Origin: Parietaria judaica
Taxonomy: Eukaryota; Streptophyta; Magnoliopsida; Rosales; Urticaceae
Assembly (NCBI GenBank): GCA_954871525.1
Contig: OX940862.1
Span: 13,350,501-13,414,500, forward strand
Direction of reading: 5' to 3'
DNA: 64,000 bases
Position numbers and translations under genes: made by a program. A model generated the notes under the pieces. That model was given only the letters and a program-made list of their open reading frames with translations, was not told where the DNA came from and searched no databases. This document shows positions 59,653 through 64,000 of this stretch, in pieces; within the stretch, counting starts at the first letter, position 1; every line of letters begins with the position of its first letter.

Positions 59653-62600
59653 ATGCGAGGGTTCGAGGAGCAAAGTGGAGGAGCGAATATGGCCACGCTT
59701 CAGGCCACCATGCAAGCCATCGAGCTCGCTTGCACTTCAATCCAGGTTCGTTTTCTCGCTCTCTAAATGTGCTGCTTGGTCATTTTGAATGAAGATTTGT
59801 GATTAGCCAAGCGGCATCGAGAGAGTTCACGAAAAACGAGAGAATGTGTCGAACGGGAAATCAATAGATGTAGAAAATCGTCGAAAAAGTTCCGTTCATT
59901 AACATTAAGTGTGAAAATTACATACATTAACTTTTATGGGTATCGGTACTCCCGATATCGGGATTTGAAGCAATGATTCAGTATCATTTATGAGATTCTT
60001 TGTATTTCTATCTCGTCACGGATCGTTTTTGTTGCCTTTTAGCAGATGCACATAAATCCCGCCGAGGCCGAAGCAACTATACTGTCGCTTTCCCAGTCCC
60101 AACAACCGTATCAAGCTTGCAAATATATCCTTGGTAGGTGTTCTTTTGACCGTATAAACATATGAGTATTATGTAAAAATGCAAATCGAATCATACCGAA
60201 TGATGAGAAAATGTTGCGATTTCGGTTTGAAATTGGATGTACTAATAATAACCCGAGTATGAGGTATTTATTAATTATCTTTAGTTTTCCACTTTCCTAA
60301 ACTAATTTAATTTTAAATTTCTGGTTCCAGAAAATTCTCAGTTGGCAAACGCAAGATTTCAGGCTGCTGCAGCAGTCCGTAATGCAGCAATACGGGAATG
60401 GGGTTTCATAAGTAGCCATGAAAAGACGAGTTTGATTAGGTTACATTTGTCACGTTTATCGGTTCATGTGGTGAATAATAATATAAGTCGTCATGATTTT
60501 AGTGTACGACTGTTAAGAGTGAGATTATCCATATTGATTATTCTTAATTACGTTTGTCTTGCAGCTTTTGTCTCTGCTTCGCAATGCAGCATGCCAGTTC
60601 CCCTGATGGCTATGTTCAAGTGAAGGTTTCTTCTGTTGCTGCACAACTATTGAAAAGAGGATGGTTAGTGGTGCAAAACGGAGCTCATAATATATACACG
60701 TCCTGTATTTCTAATATCGTTTGTTTTTGTTTCTTGTGTGTGTATGGATTAATTCCAGTAAGAATATGAATATCTATTAATAGACTAATACTCAGCGCTA
60801 CGTCTTTTTCAGTAATTAGACTTAAGTTTTAAGACTCCAATATTCTTTGAAAGAGAACCGAAGACCTGTTTGATAAATGTTTCTTTGTTTGCAGGCTCGA
60901 TTTTGCATTCTCCGATAAAGAGTCATTTTTCGTTATGGTACTTTACTCTCAGCATAGTCCATAAACCAATAAATAGTTACCTGACATTTTTTTAGTTGAG
61001 AGTATAGTATTCAAAATATCAATCGTTCTTTTACACATAAATGATTCGTAATTAAATTGCCATCTGACAGTTTTCGGTCTGCAGGTGAAGCAAGCGATTT
61101 CTGGCGCTCATGGTGTAGATGCGCAATTTGCTGGAATTAATTTTTTGGAATCCTTGGTATGCCTTTGAGTGATCAAAACAGTTCAATGTATAAGAATTTT
61201 AAGATGTTGCCAACTCATGTGTAAGAATTTTATTCCTCAAGGTATCTGAATTTTCTCCTCATACATCAAGTGCAATGGGCCTTCCAAGGGAGTTTCACGA
61301 GCAATGTCGAAAATCACTAGAGCAGGACCATCTTAAGGTTATTCCTTATTTTCTGGATCATGGTTTTACAATTAAATTCTTGAGATTATCTGTCATTTTC
61401 TCATGATTTATTTTGTGTCTGCTATTTCACAATTCAATAAATGATATTGTGTTTATCTGTCATTTTGTTTAGGATTTATTTTTCTGATTCTTTTGTTGCT
61501 CTTCACAATATAATAGACGTTTTACTGCTGGGCACGGGATGCTGCTGTAAGCGTCACAAACAGAATCATGGAGTCGGATTCTGAAGTTTCGGAAGCCAAA
61601 GTTTGTTGCGCTGCACTTCGATTGATGCTTCAAATTCTGAACTGGGATTTCTCGTATAGCAGTAGCAGTGCAGCAACTAGTGTGTTCTTAGCCGGAGGAA
61701 GGCAAGATAACGATTCATCTAAGAGATCCGAGTGTAACTTAGTGCAGGTATCACATCTTTCATTACTTTTGTATGTTAATATGAACATATCATTTAGGGG
61801 TTGAAACTTGATTCTGAGTTGTTACATTTTTCCAAAGCAGTACATGAATTTTCAGCTCTATCGGAAACCGGTTTTAAGACGATTTTTGTAAAGCCAGTAG
61901 CAGAACCGATCTTTAGAAGAAAAAAAAAATCTTATGAAAACCTGAAAATCCTTGCTAAAAAACCTAATAAAAATACAAACGATTTCTAATTTCCAGTGGT
62001 GACGAAAATCTGTTCACTGATGCCAGTAACAAAATTGGTTACTCGGTTTTGTCCTCAATAGTAAGACTGTCACTCTTACTGAGTGATTACTTTGAGCATT
62101 CGTATTTGAATTGCACTTATGAAAATAAGTAGTTTATCAAATGAGTTTGTAGTGATTTATTGTAGTATTAATGAGATTTCTGCCACTTACCCCTACAATT
62201 CAATCTGCCTTCTTCAGTATTGAAAATTTACTGTGAATCTCAATCTTCTGCATAAAAATAAAAAATAAAAAAAAAATAAAAAAAACTTAAGTCTTGTATG
62301 GGTTCCGTGATCTGCTTCAGCCCGGTCCTTCATGGCGTGAGATTTTGGTTTGTCCGGCCCATGTTGGATGGCTCTTAAGCTTGTATACAGCCTTGAGACA
62401 GAAGTTTCCTCGTCAAGTTTACTGGATAGATTGCCCTATTGCGGTCTCTGCCAGGAAATTGATAGTACAATTCTGCTCTTTGACGGGAGCAGTATTTCCT
62501 TCCGGTAAACTTATCTCTTCCTCCATTTTTGTATTATAGTTTTCTGTAAAAATATAAGTCCGGGAGTTGATTGTAGATAGCAATTATATCTGTGATTAAT

Positions 62601-63867
62601 TATTTTCCTTTTGTATAACAACTCGTTAAGTTATTCATTGTTATTATTATTGTTTTGTTAGTGTATAATATGTACTCTCAATTACTGATTAATTATAGCA
62701 GAAATAATTATTTTCGCTGTCAGGCTAAGATGCCCTTTTCATTTATTGTTTACTTTTTTTGTGTTTGGTTCACTATATTTGTAGTAAGTTGTTTAGCTTT
62801 AGCCTCTTCGGTTCATTCACTGTAAACCCTCTTTTCTTCAAATGTGTAGATAATGTGCAATTCCAAGAACACCATCTGCTTCAGTTGCTCTCTGGGATAA
62901 TACCGTGGATTGATCCACCTGATGTGATTGCAACAGCAATAGAAAATGGAAGGAGCGAAAGGTTATAATCGATTCCCCACCAAAATTCAAAAATATTTTA
63001 CTATAATTATTATCCTCACAAAAAATTCAGTATATTGATTTTTATTCTTCCTTACTACTAAATTTGATCGCAGTGAGATGCTCGATGGTTGTCGTGCCTT
63101 ATTATCTATAGCAACTATCACAAATCCCTTTGTGTTTCACCAGCTCTTAAAATCAACAAGGTCAGTGAGAGGTATTTAATTCATAATCCCTATCATGTGT
63201 GCTTAAACATTCTTATGGCTTGGTACCTGTTATTTAATTTTTATTTTTTATATTATTTTCTCTTTTCAGGCCGGTCGGCACCATTACCCTCTTATCCACC
63301 TTGATGATCGAAGTTGTTAAAAGTTTAACAAACAAATCTGAAGAAGAGAATTGGAGTTGGGAGGCGCGTGATATTTTGTTAGATACGTGGACGGCCCTTC
63401 TTGTGGTATATATATTCGATTTTTTTGTGTGATTTCTTCTATTATTTTTTTCCGATATTGTTATTGCAGTTCATGTATTGTAGTTTATAATGGTTTACAT
63501 TCTCTATAATACAGAAATATCACCATTTTTGTGTAGTTTTTGCATATTTTACTATAACTTTCTTCTTACACTGGACAAAGTTTAATACCCTTGCAATCTT
63601 TTTCAGCAAGTTGATAAGATTGGCGAGAATACGATACTTCCGTCCGAAGGAAGAATTGCTGCGGCCAATCTCTTTTCCCTAATTGTAGAGTCTGAGCTGA
63701 AAGGTGATACATCATGTTAGATTATTCTCAGATATCACATTTTATGGATTTCTTGTTCAGTTATCTCTTTAGTCCTATTATATGACTCATGCTCTGTGTA
63801 GGGGCTGCTACATCGGCTTTTAATGATGATGATGATGACTTACCATACTTTCAGGCTTCCATTTCCG
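59653..63867 (+). CDS. XPO4: Exportin-4-like nuclear export receptor, N-terminal part (3' truncated by window)
   Basis: Fourteen exons are visible: 59653-59745, 60046-60133, 60331-60439, 60565-60663, 60895-60937, 61085-61156, 61242-61337, 61517-61747, 62321-62504, 62850-62961, 63074-63160, 63270-63405, 63607-63703 and 63802-63867. All are GT-AG and in frame, giving 504 residues, with the gene continuing past 64000. The start is MRGFEEQSGGANMATLQ, and an in-frame Met 12 residues later could also serve. The block ACKYILENSQLANARFQAAA with VRNAAIREW is the importin-beta N-terminal/exportin-4 signature. Further family-like stretches are HGVDAQFAGINFLESLVSEF, ALRLMLQILNWDFSY and GIIPWIDPPDVIATAIENGR. 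Exportin-4 is a Ran-GTP-dependent HEAT-repeat carrier; in animals it exports eIF5A and Smad3 and imports Sox factors. The plant cargo is not known to me. The full protein is usually about 1100-1170 residues, so about half is in view. Confidence 0.92.
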
Positions 63868-64000
63868 GTATGTTAAGTGCATGTGGCACCAGTTAATTGT
63901 AAAAAACAGTTTTGAAAACTCAAAGATGATTATGACACACGTTTTCACAAAAAAGCGTACATATGGTACGTGAAATTTATTGATATTTGATTTCAAATGT
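63868..64000 (+). other. Start of exportin-4-like intron 14
   Basis: A GTATGT donor follows 63867. The rest of the window is intron. Confidence 0.8.

Noticed and set aside
1..64000. tRNA, rRNA, CRISPR, operons, bacterial-type regulatory sites
   Set aside because: No cloverleaf with a typical T-arm, no rRNA-like block and no spaced repeat array; the genes are eukaryotic with introns.
1..64000. Retrotransposon or integrated viral coding sequence
   Set aside because: No reverse transcriptase, integrase or coat-protein-like motif found in any frame; no paired LTRs recognised.

Overview
This is a plant nuclear segment, almost certainly from a eudicot. The genes are intron-rich with GT-AG borders, the intergenic DNA is AT-rich and full of small transposons, and the proteins are typical of land plants: P-class PPR proteins, a LysM receptor-like kinase and a COR413-like membrane protein. 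I cannot name the species. There are no operons, CRISPR arrays or convincing tRNA genes.

Layout. 1-1743 (+) is the C-terminal part of a PPR gene. 1744-9549 is a gene-poor stretch made largely of small transposable elements. 9550-13017 (+) is an eight-exon, GT23/FUT8-like putative glycosyltransferase. 13381-15460 holds two related insertions flanked by target-site duplications. On the minus strand follow an ankyrin-repeat protein (16237-18453), a repeat-rich gap, a 12-exon diphthine-ammonia ligase DPH6 homologue (24266-29040), a 12-exon PP2A B'' regulatory subunit (31023-35884), an intronless LysM receptor-like pseudokinase (37362-39320) and a small COR413-like gene (41697-42868). A 13-exon RluA-type pseudouridine synthase (44488-46792, +) and an intact PPR gene (48846-50639, +) come next. 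They are followed by a two-exon PPR gene (51246-53128, -), a ten-exon PTAR1-like prenyltransferase-alpha-repeat protein (53853-57536, -) and the first 14 exons of an exportin-4-like gene (59653 onward, +), which runs off the right edge.

I built the exon models by hand from splice signals, phase and family similarity. Every internal junction keeps the reading frame. The only non-GT donor is one GC-AG intron in the DPH6 gene.

The genes do not form one pathway. They cover organelle RNA metabolism (three PPRs and possibly the pseudouridine synthase), translation-factor modification (DPH6), phosphatase regulation, chitin or LCO perception (LysM kinase), nuclear export and protein prenylation-like functions. 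From memory, the ankyrin, DPH6, exportin-4 and two-exon PPR genes have Arabidopsis relatives close together at the top of chromosome 3, which would suggest conserved microsynteny.

The most notable non-genic signals are: a 971-bp foldback element with nearly identical 470-bp arms and a perfect 9-bp target-site duplication; a related 1165-bp element in the divergent promoter between the PTAR1-like and exportin-4-like genes; two elements rich in CGATAA-like motifs; and a 64-bp tandem duplication that copied a splice acceptor in the DPH6 gene. In the proteins, the pseudouridine synthase has Gly where the catalytic Asp normally sits, and the LysM kinase lacks its DFG motif. I found no clearly new multi-gene system.
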